Shown piece by piece: positions 56,393 to 64,000 of a stretch of DNA of 64,000 nt (its first letter is position 1; each line of letters begins with the position of its first letter). A model generated the notes under the pieces. That model saw nothing but the letters and a program-made list of their open reading frames with translations, ran no database searches and was not told the origin of the DNA. The DNA lies in NCBI RefSeq assembly GCF_011383005.1, contig NZ_CP049935.1, forward strand, positions 3,162,001 through 3,226,000, given 5' to 3'. Source of the stretch: Phycicoccus sp. HDW14 (GTDB lineage Bacteria; Actinomycetota; Actinomycetes; Actinomycetales; Dermatophilaceae). A program made the translations under genes and the position numbers.

Positions 56393-56823
56393 GAGCCGGC
56401 GCCCGGCACCGCGTCCCCGCCGCGCTCCCGGGGCCCGTCCGGCTGGTCCGGCTCGCGCGCCGGCAGCCGGCCCTCGCCCGCGTAGCCGCCGAGCAGCTCG
56501 GCCATCGCGAGGTGCGGACGGGCCTCGGCGGGCCGGCCCTGGCGCTGGAGGGTGCGCCCGAGCAGGAGGTTGGCGTACGCCTCGTCGGGGTCGTCGACGA
56601 GGATCGCGCGGGTCACCCGCTCGGCCCGGCCCAGCTGGGCGGAGTGGAAGTACGAGCGCGCCAGCAGCAGCCGCAGCTCGGTGGTGCCGTGCAGCGGCGG
56701 CTCGAGGGCGCTGGCGTCGACGAGCGCGCTCAGCTCGGTGGCGGCCTCTCGGTACTCCCCGTGCTCGAAGAGCCCGCGGGCCCGCTGGTAGCGCTCGGCC
56801 ATACCGATCTCGGGGGTGGTCAT
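56389..56823 (-). CDS. Tetratricopeptide-repeat protein
   Basis: The protein is 144 residues. Two to three TPR units are visible: YQRARGLFEHGEYREAATEL, RLLLARSYFHSAQLGRAERV and AYANLLLGRTLQRQGRPAEA. The C-terminus is charged and short. It lies directly upstream of, and overlaps, the LLM-hemerythrin gene, so it may be its chaperone or partner; that is a guess from context. Confidence 0.85.
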   Translation of the reverse strand: MTTPEIGMAERYQRARGLFEHGEYREAATELSALVDASALEPPLHGTTELRLLLARSYFHSAQLGRAERVTRAILVDDPDEAYANLLLGRTLQRQGRPAEARPHLAMAELLGGYAGEGRLPAREPDQPDGPRERGGDAVPGAGS

Positions 56824-56917
56824 GCGGGGCAGAACGCCCCCGGTGCACGCCGTGTTCCGGGACACGGTCGCGGGCCGGTCCCCCACGGGGTGGTGTGCAC
56901 GAGGCAGGATCGGAGGC

Positions 56918-58352
56918 GTGTCCGTCCCCCCCACCGCGTCCCCGGACCACGAGCCGCCGGTCGGGCGACCGCACCGGCTCGCGGACTCCGCGCGCGCCGT
57001 CGGGCGCGGGGGCGCCGCCTCGGCGAAGGCCGTCGGGCGCGGCGGCGCGGCCTCGGCCCGTGCGGTCGGGCGCGGGGGCCGGGCGGCCGGGCGGCGCTTC
57101 CGGAGGTTCGCCGCCGCCGACGGGGCCGCCGACACGGGGCTGGCCCGGCTCACCGAGCTGCACGCCGTCAACGTGGCCGGCGACGCCGCCGTCACCGTCT
57201 CGCTCGCCGGCACCGTCTTCGCGATGCCCACCGACGAGGCCCGCGGACGGGTGGCGCTCTTCCTCCTCCTGACGATGGCGCCCTTCCTCCTCCTCGCGCC
57301 GCTCATCGGGCCGCTGCTCGACCGGTTCCGGCACGGGCGGCGGTGGGCCCTCGGCACGACCCTCGCCACCCGCGGGTTCCTCGCGTGGGTGCTCGCCTCG
57401 GCAGTCCTCGAGGACAGCGTCTGGCTGTTCCCGGCGGCGCTCGGCTGCCTCGTCGCCTCGCGGTCCTACGCCGTGGCCCGCGCGGCGGCCGTCCCGCGCC
57501 TGCTCCCCGCGGACATCGGTCTCGTGAGCGCGAACTCGCGCCTCAACATCGCCGGCATCGTCGGGATGGTCCTCGGCGGCGGGGTCGCCGGCGCCGCCTC
57601 GCGGATCGGCCCGGACTGGTCGCTGCGGGTCGCCTTCGCCATCTTCGTCGCGGCCACCGTGCTCGCCATCCGCCTGCCCGCCCGGGTGGACTCGTCGGTG
57701 GGGGAGGTCGACGTCGACGGCACCCCGCGGGCCAGGAGCCGCTCGACGACCCCGAGCGGGGCGTCCGGCGGATGCGGGCCCTGCCGGTCACCGTCCGCTA
57801 CGTCCTCTGGCTCACGACCGGGGCCCGCCTGCTCTCGGGGTTCCTCACCCTCTTCCTCACCTTCCTCATGCGCGAGCACCCGCTGCCCGGCGTCAGCGGC
57901 CCGCTCGTCCTCGGGGTGGCCGCGGGGGCGGCCGGGGTCGGCAACGCGCTCGGGTCCGTCGTCGGCAACCGCAAGGACACCCCGGCGCCCGAGGCGATGG
58001 CGACGGTCATCGCGCTGATCTCGGTGGCGGCGGCCCTCGTCACGGCCCTCTTCTACTCGCTGTGGGCCCTGGCCCTGCTCGGCCTGGCCGCGGGGTCTAC
58101 GGCCAGCTCGCCAAGCTGTGCCTCGACGCCCTCGTCCAGCGCGACGTCGCCGACCTCGTGCGGGCCCGGGTCTTCTCCTGGTCCGAGACGATCCTCCAGG
58201 CCTTCTGGGTGGTCGGCGGCACGATGGGCATCCTCATCCCGCTCGAGCCGACGCTCGGCTTCTCGGTCGTCACGGTCGTCGTCGTCCTCGCGGTGCTCGT
58301 CGCCGTCCGGTCGCGGCGGACCCGCCCGCGGCCGCCCGCCCCGGCCGTCTGA
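56918..58352 (+). CDS. MFS transporter (two frameshifts as sequenced)
   Basis: The restored protein is about 478 residues with roughly twelve helices from residue 80. It resembles the MFS_3 type with PLIGPLLDRFRHGRRWALGT and FSWSETILQAFWVVGGTMGI. Breaks at the C4 run 57723-57726 and G4 run 58092-58095 are each mended by one base. The N-terminal 70 residues hold a threefold AVGRGGAASA-like repeat and are hydrophilic. The substrate is unknown. A VTT-domain gene follows 2 bp later. Confidence 0.85.
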
Positions 58353-58354
58353 GC

Positions 58355-58996
58355 GTGGCCACCACCTCCGGGCCGCTCCGGGTCCGGCTCGTCGCCGCGC
58401 TCCTCGCCCTCGTGCTCGGCGCCGGGCTCGTCGTGCTCCTGCTCGGCGGCGACCTCCACGCAGTGCGCCGGGCCGTGGCCGGCACCGGCGCCTGGGGTCC
58501 CCTCGTCTTCGTCGTGCTGCACGTCCTCGTCACCCTGGTGCCGGTGCCGAAGAACCTCCTCGCCGGCATCGCCGGGGCGTTGTTCGGGCTCGGCGCCGGT
58601 GTCGCGCTGGCGTGGGTCGCGGCCGTGCTCAGCGCCGTGGTCACGTTCGAGCTGGCCCGTCGTCTCGGGCACGAGGCGGTCGCGGCGATGACGGGCCCGC
58701 GCGTCGAGCGGGTCCGCCGGGTGCTGCTCGAGCAGGGCGTGCTCGCCGTCCTCATCGCGCGGCTGACCCCGCTCGTGCCCTTCACGGTCGTCGGCTACGG
58801 GGCCGGGGTCAGCCCGGTGTCCCGGCGCGACCACCTCGTCGGCACAGCGGTCGGCGTGCTGCCGGGGACGGTGGCGTACGTCGCCGTCGGCGCCTCGGCC
58901 GGTCAGGACGCGCGGACCATCGTCCTGGCCGGTGGGGTCGGGGCCCTCCTCCTCGTCGCCACCGGCATCGTCACACGGCGGCTGCGGCGGCGCTGA
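58355..58996 (+). CDS. TVP38/TMEM64 (VTT) family membrane protein
   Basis: The protein is 213 residues from a GTG, 2 bp after the transporter stop. Six hydrophobic segments surround the VTT motif region (VPKNLLAGIAGALFGLGAG and IARLTPLVPFTVVGYGAGV). DedA-like proteins of this family are linked to lipid-carrier flipping and membrane homeostasis. Its end is 1 bp from the convergent cupin gene. Confidence 0.9.
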   Translation: MATTSGPLRVRLVAALLALVLGAGLVVLLLGGDLHAVRRAVAGTGAWGPLVFVVLHVLVTLVPVPKNLLAGIAGALFGLGAGVALAWVAAVLSAVVTFELARRLGHEAVAAMTGPRVERVRRVLLEQGVLAVLIARLTPLVPFTVVGYGAGVSPVSRRDHLVGTAVGVLPGTVAYVAVGASAGQDARTIVLAGGVGALLLVATGIVTRRLRRR

Positions 58997-58997
58997 C

Positions 58998-59485
58998 TCA
59001 GCCCTCGTCGACCCAGTGGTTGTCGTGGGCGGCCATGAACTCGTCGTACCGCTCGCGCGACCACTCGTCGGTGCCGGCGGCCAGCCCCTCGAAGTACGGC
59101 TCGCGCGGTGCGCCGGGGCGAAGTGCAGGAGCATCTCGGCGGCGCCGTCCTCGTTGCGGAAGCCGTGCAGCCCGCCGGGTGGGACGTGCACGAAGTCGCC
59201 CGAGCCGGCGCGCACCCACTCGCGGCCGTCGTAGATGCGCACCGTGCCCTCGAGGACGTAGAACGACTCGCTGATCGTGCGGTGGAAGTGCGGACCGGGG
59301 CCGCTGGGCGGGCCGGCGAAGGACCACCGGTAGAGGCCGAAGAGGCCGCCGGTGGACTCGCCGGTCGCGACGTGGTGGACGCGGTTCCCGTTGGGGTAGA
59401 CGAGATCCGGCTCGCGGTCACCCGGGGTGACCCAGGCCGAGGCCTCGCCCTCGACGCCGTCGTAGAGGACCGGGGGGTAGCTCAT
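58998..59485 (-). CDS. Cupin-domain protein (frameshift as sequenced)
   Basis: The protein is about 162 residues. The cupin metal motifs are GPGPHFHRTISESFYVLEG (HxH, E) and HVPPGGLHGFRNE (His). The C-terminus AAHDNHWVDEG is in a shifted frame, mended at the G4 run 59115-59118 to FAPGAPREPYFEG. The metal site looks functional. The reaction is unknown. Confidence 0.88.
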
Positions 59486-59544
59486 CCCCCGACGGTAGCC
59501 ATGCCCGGGGCGGCGGGCGGCCCGGACGTGCGCGCCCTCCCGGG

Positions 59545-59614
59545 CACCAGGAGGGCTTCCTGGTGGCTCTGTGGGGGCAGGCACCCCCTCCCGGCCGCCA
59601 GGGAGGCTTCCTGG
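59545..59614. repeat. Paired hairpins with related 17-mers
   Basis: CACCAGGA-GGGCT-TCCTGGTG at 59545-59565 is a perfect 8-bp stem. A second, related palindrome CCAGGGAGGCTTCCTGG lies at 59598-59614. The two 17-mers differ by a swapped A/G. A third small stem (GGGGG/CCCCC) lies between. They fill the gap between the cupin start and the permease stop and probably stop transcription of the permease. Confidence 0.75.
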
Positions 59615-59632
59615 CTGCGGGATCGGGGACGG

Positions 59633-60960
59633 CTACGCCTCCTCGCGGGTGCGTGCCGCCCGGGCCACGAGGAAGAGCACCGAGCCCACCGCGACGTAGC
59701 CGGCGCTGATCAGCCAGGTCTCCGCAGGCTTTGTTGGGTGAGCAGCGCGACGCTCGCCACGAGCGCCAGGACCGAGACGATGCGCGGGCAGCGGAAGTGA
59801 CGGTGCTCGACGCGGTCCTTCTTGAGCACGAGCACCGACACGTTCGCCGAGATGAAGACGAGGACGAGCAGCAGCACGGTCGTGTCGGCGAGGGTGCCGA
59901 CGTCACCGACGAAGCTCATGCCCATGGTCACCGCACCGATGACGAGGATGGCCACCCACGGAGTGCGGCGCTTGGGCGCGACGGTGCCGAACACGCTCGG
60001 CAGCAGGCCGGCCTCGGCGAGGCCGTACGTCGCGCGGCTGGCCATGACCATGAACAGGAGGGCGCCGTTGCCGATGGCGACCAGGGCGATCGACGCGAAC
60101 AGCCACGACGGGAAGGACACCCCGGAGGCGTTGATGACCTCGAGGAGCGGGCCCTCGGAGCTCGCCAGCTGGTCGAGCGGCACGACGAGGACGGCACCGA
60201 GCGCGATGAGCATGTAGATGACGCCGGCGGTCAGCAGGGCCCCGAACAGCGCCCGCGGGTAGGCCTTGCTCGGGTTCTGGACCTCCTCGGCCATGTTCGC
60301 CGCGGCCTCGAAGCCGAGGAAGGAGAAGAAGGCGGTGACGGTGGCGGCGAACGCGCCGTTCAGCGGCGTGATCCCGTCGGCGAAGGTCGTCAGCTGCCCC
60401 GGGTCGCTCTCGCCCCGACCGACCACCACGGCCGCGACGACGATGATGATGACGAGCCCGGTCATCTCGACGACCGTCGCCCCGACGTTGGCCGCCAGGG
60501 ACTCCCGCACCCCGCGCAGGTTCACCGCGACGAGGAGCGCGACGAAGGCCAGGGTCACGGGGACCGCGGGGACGTCGACGAGCTCCTGGAGGTAGTCACC
60601 GGCGAACGCGTTGGCCAGCGCCGCCGAGGTCGTGATGCCCGAGGAGAGCATGAGGAAGCCGATGACGAAGGTGACGAAGGGCGTGTCGAAGGCTCGCTCG
60701 GCGAAGCGGGCGGCCCCTCCGGCGTGCGGGTACTTGGTGATGAGCTCGGCATAGGTGCCGGCGGTGAGGACGGCCAGCACCAGCGCGAGCGACAGCGGCA
60801 ACCAGATGGCACCGCCCACGTCGTTGGCCATGCTCCCGACCAGCGTGTAGATGCCGGCGCCGAGGGTGTCGCCGACGATGAAGAAGAAGAGCAGCAGCGG
60901 CGTGATCCCCCGCTTGAGCCTGGTCTCGGTCTCGCCGGTCTCGGTCACTGTCGCAGCCAT
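59633..60960 (-). CDS. APC-family amino-acid permease (frameshift as sequenced)
   Basis: The protein is about 442 residues with twelve helices. N-terminal FIVGDTLGAGIYTLVGSMAN carries the substrate-binding GAGIY turn, and FFSFLGFEAAANMAEE is the conserved TM6. As printed the end is scrambled; one base in the T3 run 59730-59732 gives LLTQQKPAETWLISAGYVA and a stop at 59633. It imports amino acids or amines by proton symport. Confidence 0.9.
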
Positions 60961-61022
60961 CCGGGCACCCTGCCACGCGCGACGGCTCGGAGAGGCCTTG
61001 CGGGTCAAGGTGTTTCGAGACG

Positions 61023-61041
61023 GCCCGCAGCAGCTGCGGGC
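61023..61041. terminator. Hairpin after the HxlR gene
   Basis: GCCCGCAG and CTGCGGGC form a perfect 8-bp stem with a CAG loop, just past the HxlR stop (minus strand). No U-run follows. Confidence 0.65.
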
Positions 61042-61042
61042 C

Positions 61043-61720
61043 TCAGGCCGGCCGCGGAACCGCCCCGAGGGTCGAGACCCCGACCCAGTCCGGCACCGCC
61101 CGGGCGACGTCCCGCGGGGCGTCGATGGCCAGCAGCGACGAGCGCACGGCATCGGTCCAGGCCCGGTCGCCGCGCCAGATCTCGGTCATCGTGCGCAACG
61201 TCGTCGTGAGGCTGGCCGCCACGTTGTACCCGGGGTCGACGTCGCAGACGTCGACGTCGGACCCGGTGACGACGACCCACCAGCGCCGGGCGCTCGGCTC
61301 GACGTCGGTGTAGGTGAACGCGACGACCGTGCGTCCGCGGGGCCAGCGGTCCAGCGGCAGGGTGCGCTTGACGTCCCACATGAGCAGGTGCGGGTCGAGG
61401 TCCTCCTCGCCGAGGTCGCCGACCCAGCGCACGCCCCACGCCCCGAGCGCCTCGACGACCGGCCGCAGCTCCTCGCCGCTCGGCGTCAGGTCGTAGGCGG
61501 TGCGCCCGCCGGTGCCCGTGCGCCGCACCACACCGGCCCGCTCGAGCCGGCGCAGCCGCTTCGAGAGCAGGGTCGGCGACATCTTCGGGACCCCGCGGCG
61601 CAGGTCGTTGAAGTGCCGGCTGCCGAGGAGCAGCTCGCGGACGACGAGCAGCGTCCAGCGCTCGTCGAGCACCTCCATCGCCTTGGCGACCGGGCAGAAC
61701 TGGCTGTACGTCGAGCCCAT
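61043..61720 (-). CDS. HxlR-family regulator with C-terminal sensor domain
   Basis: The protein is 225 residues. The HxlR winged helix has FCPVAKAMEVLDERWTLLVV, FNDLRRGVPKMSPTLLSKRL and a wing GTGGRTAYDLTPSGEEL. A second domain of about 110 residues looks SCP2-like and probably binds ligand. The single Cys in the first motif (FCPVAKA) is the redox or electrophile sensor of some HxlR proteins. It is divergent from a methyltransferase. Confidence 0.9.
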   Translation of the reverse strand: MGSTYSQFCPVAKAMEVLDERWTLLVVRELLLGSRHFNDLRRGVPKMSPTLLSKRLRRLERAGVVRRTGTGGRTAYDLTPSGEELRPVVEALGAWGVRWVGDLGEEDLDPHLLMWDVKRTLPLDRWPRGRTVVAFTYTDVEPSARRWWVVVTGSDVDVCDVDPGYNVAASLTTTLRTMTEIWRGDRAWTDAVRSSLLAIDAPRDVARAVPDWVGVSTLGAVPRPA

Positions 61721-61887
61721 CGGGCACCTCCCGGGCCGGCCGGTGGCGACCGCGCCCAGCCCAGTGAACCGCCGTCACGGACCGGACGCCAGTACAGATG
61801 CTGTACCGCCGGCGGTCCACATCACGCACTGGAGGGCCGCCCGTCCGGTCGCCGACGCTGGGGCCCCCACCCGAGAGGAGACCTCCC

Positions 61888-62715
61888 ATGACCGTCCACC
61901 ACACCGCCCCCGCCTCGCCCGAGGTCAAGGCGAGGCACCGCGCCGTCTGGGCGCTGGGCGACTACCCGAGCGTCGCCGACCTCGTCATCCCCACCCTCGG
62001 CCCGATCCTCGTCGCGGCGTGCGACGTCCGCGCCGGCGAGCGCGTCCTCGACGTCGCCGCCGGCTCCGGCAACGCCTCGCTGCCCGCGGCCCGCACCGGC
62101 GCCGACGTCACCGCCTCCGACCTCACTCCCGAGCTCCTCGACGCCGGCCGCACCCGGGCCGAGGCCGCGGGGCTCGAGCTGCTCTGGGACGTCGCCGACG
62201 CCGAGGACCTGCCCTACCCGGACGCCACCTTCGACGTCGTGATGTCGTGCGTCGGCGTGATGTTCGCGCCGATCCACGAGGCCGCAGCCGACGAGCTGGT
62301 GCGGGTCTGCCGGCCGGGCGGGCGGATCGGCCTCATCGCCTGGACCCCCGAGGGCTTCATCGGCCGGCTCCTGGCGGCGCTGCGCCCGTGGGCCCCACCG
62401 CCGCCGGCCGGCGCCCAGCCGCCGCCGCTCTGGGGGTCCGAGGACCACGTGCGGGGCCTGCTCGGCGACGCCGTCACCGACGTGCGCGCCGAGCGCCGCG
62501 ACCTCGTGGTCGACGCCTTCACGGCGCCGGAGGAGTTCCGCCGCTTCTTCGTCGAGCGCTACGGCCCGACGGCGGCGGTGCACCGGTCGGTGGCCGGCGA
62601 CCCCGAGCAGCAGGCCGCGGTCGAGGCCGCCCTCGACGGGCTCGCACGAGAGGCCGACGAGGGGCACGGCCGGATGCGCTGGGAGTACCTGCTGCTCACC
62701 GCAACCCGGACCTGA
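61888..62715 (+). CDS. SAM-dependent class I methyltransferase
   Basis: The protein is 275 residues. Motif I is VLDVAAGSGNASLPAA, the acidic end of strand 2 is TASDLTPELL, and DLPYPDATFDVVMSCVGVMF holds motif II. It is a UbiE/COQ5-like Methyltransf_11 protein. The first Met used lies after a GAGAGGAG ribosome site; an upstream in-frame ATG at 61798 is less likely. It is divergent from the HxlR regulator, which likely controls it. Confidence 0.92.
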   Translation: MTVHHTAPASPEVKARHRAVWALGDYPSVADLVIPTLGPILVAACDVRAGERVLDVAAGSGNASLPAARTGADVTASDLTPELLDAGRTRAEAAGLELLWDVADAEDLPYPDATFDVVMSCVGVMFAPIHEAAADELVRVCRPGGRIGLIAWTPEGFIGRLLAALRPWAPPPPAGAQPPPLWGSEDHVRGLLGDAVTDVRAERRDLVVDAFTAPEEFRRFFVERYGPTAAVHRSVAGDPEQQAAVEAALDGLAREADEGHGRMRWEYLLLTATRT

Positions 62716-62732
62716 GCCGCCGGGCCCCGACG

Positions 62733-63677
62733 TCAGGAGCGGCCGGCGCGGGCCCGCTTCACGAGCAGGACGACCGTGACCACGACCGCCCCGACGACGG
62801 CGCCGGCGACGGCCGACCCGAGGGTGTTGGTCAGCCAGCCGAGCACGCCACCGAGGGCACCAGTGGCGTCGTGCACCGCCTCCTCGAGGTGGTGCACGAC
62901 GCCGTACGGCCCGTGCCACCCCAGCTCGTCGGCGCCGACGAGGAGGATGTGCCCGCCGACCCACAGCATCGCGACGATGCCGACGGTCGAGAGCACGGCG
63001 AGCAGCTTCGGCATCGCCGTGACCAGCCCCCGGCCCAGGCCCTGCACCGCTGCGGAGCGCCCCGACTCGGCGAGGTGCAGGCCGATGTCGTCCATCTTGA
63101 CGATGAGCGCGACGACCCCGTAGACGAGCGCCGTGATGAGCACGGCGACGACGAGCAGGATGATCGCCCGCGAGACGAACGGCTCCTCGGACACCTCGTT
63201 GAGGGCGATGACCATGATCTCGGCGGAGAGGATGAAGTCGGTGCGGATGGCGCCGGCCACCATCGTCTTCTCCTGCTCGGCGCCCTCGGCGGCGGCCGGC
63301 TGGTCGTGGTGCGCCTCGTGGTGGGCCAGCTTCTCCCAGATCTTCTCGGCGCCCTCGTAGCAGAGGTAGGTGCCGCCGAGCATGAGGATGGGCGTGAGCA
63401 GCCACGGCACGAACTGGCTGAGCAGCATCGCCACCGGCAGGATGACGAGGATCTTGTTGCGCAGCGACCCGACGGCGATGCGCCGGATGATCGGCAGCTC
63501 GCGGTCGGCGGTGAAGCCGTGGACGTAGCGCGGGGTGACCGCGGTGTCGTCGACGACCACGCCCGCCGCCTTGACGCTGGCCCGGCCGGCCGCCGCCCCG
63601 ACGTCGTCGAGGGAGGCCGCCGCGAGCTTGGCGAGCACGGCGATGTCGTCGAGCAGGGCCACCAGCCCACCGGCCAT
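62733..63677 (-). CDS. DUF808 family membrane protein
   Basis: The protein is 314 residues. It starts MAGGLVALLDDIAVLAKLAA, the family hallmark, followed by five or six helices (ILVILPVAMLLSQFVPWLL; AIILLVVAVLITALVYGVV), with the soluble AAGVVVDDTAVTPRYVHG between. YedI/DUF808 proteins are widespread with unknown function. It is convergent with the methyltransferase, 17 bp apart. Confidence 0.93.
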   Translation of the reverse strand: MAGGLVALLDDIAVLAKLAAASLDDVGAAAGRASVKAAGVVVDDTAVTPRYVHGFTADRELPIIRRIAVGSLRNKILVILPVAMLLSQFVPWLLTPILMLGGTYLCYEGAEKIWEKLAHHEAHHDQPAAAEGAEQEKTMVAGAIRTDFILSAEIMVIALNEVSEEPFVSRAIILLVVAVLITALVYGVVALIVKMDDIGLHLAESGRSAAVQGLGRGLVTAMPKLLAVLSTVGIVAMLWVGGHILLVGADELGWHGPYGVVHHLEEAVHDATGALGGVLGWLTNTLGSAVAGAVVGAVVVTVVLLVKRARAGRS

Positions 63678-63761
63678 GGGGTCGTCTCCGATCCGGGTCG
63701 CGGCAGCCGTGGCCGGCCGCCCGTGGGGGAGACGCTACTGGGCGAGGGGCCGGGGCCGCGC

Positions 63762-64000
63762 TCAGTCCGGGGTGGTGGACGCGGTGGTGGGGACGGTGGT
63801 GGCGACGACGTCGGCGCACACCTCGTCGAGCGAGGCGTAGTCGTGCGTCCGGTCGAGCCGGGCCAGGCGGCAGCAGAGCCGGGCCGGGGCGCCGGCGACG
63901 AGGCACGCGGCGATGAGGTCGTCCTGGCGCGCGGGGAACGGATGGACCGCCAGCACCCCCCGCAGCTGCTGCAGGTCGGCGGCGAGGGCGGGGTCACCGG
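63762..64000 (-). CDS. Hypothetical protein, C-terminal part (5' end off window)
   Basis: An open frame enters from the right edge and ends at 63762; about 79 residues are visible, including VLAVHPFPARQDDLIAACL and LDRTHDYASLDEVCADVV. It is soluble and has no recognised motif. An internal Met is possible but the frame stays open upstream. Composition matches neighbouring genes. Confidence 0.6.
   Translation of the reverse strand, partial: GDPALAADLQQLRGVLAVHPFPARQDDLIAACLVAGAPARLCCRLARLDRTHDYASLDEVCADVVATTVPTTASTTPD

Overview
The window is about 73% G+C by eye. It shows strong C/G third-position codon bias, many GTG starts, dense GTGA and ATGA stop/start overlaps, and DtxR/IdeR-type iron boxes. 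This points to an actinobacterium, most plausibly Micrococcales (Intrasporangiaceae-like). The family placement is inference. About 62 protein genes are supported. No rRNA, tRNA, insertion sequence, prophage or CRISPR was recognised.

Region by region: 1-7293 is a carbohydrate-use locus with a sugar-binding lipoprotein (cut by the left edge), SIS isomerase, amidohydrolase, GH4 glycosidase, DeoR regulator, PfkB kinase and class II aldolase. A near-identical 16-bp motif lies in both divergent promoter regions. 7323-9996 is a copper module (palindromic operator, CsoR, CopA). 10062-14808 holds a glyoxalase-like protein, a SpoU methyltransferase, tandem PAP2 phosphatases, a DUF1206 protein and a Cof-type HAD. 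14853-19755 is an iron-siderophore uptake operon (binding protein, two permeases, ATPase, siderophore-interacting protein) behind an IdeR-like box. 19928-24278 is a two-component system followed by an ABC-2 exporter. 24401-33313 is housekeeping and mixed content (GrpB, serS, LysE, HAD, amidotransferase, antiporter, DinB, DagK, zwf). 33383-37163 is an EfeUOB iron operon with an extra cupredoxin lipoprotein and two iron boxes. 37276-41606 is rich in lipid enzymes (HAD-acyltransferase, patatin, second acyltransferase) and contains a 0.5-kb array of palindromic repeats. 41634-50158 holds pheA, polyprenol-dependent glycosyltransferases and large membrane proteins. 50183-64000 holds an anti-sigma-type ATPase, GDPD, a sigma factor/Ogt pair, a GMC oxidoreductase, an LLM-hemerythrin fusion, MFS and APC transporters, an HxlR regulator/methyltransferase pair and DUF808.

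The most striking property of the sequence as given is that 19 genes, including serS, pheA and zwf, are each interrupted by one or two -1 frameshifts (23 in all). Adding a single base to a short homopolymer at each site restores a full-length protein. This looks like systematic base-calling loss, so these genes are annotated across the breaks as intact genes with a sequence error, not as pseudogenes.

No clearly unprecedented system was found. The best leads are the sugar locus with its shared operator, the LLM-hemerythrin fusion, the extra cupredoxin in the Efe operon, the large phosphatase-like membrane protein at 44879-47045, and the palindromic repeat arrays near 31.7 kb and 39.7 kb.
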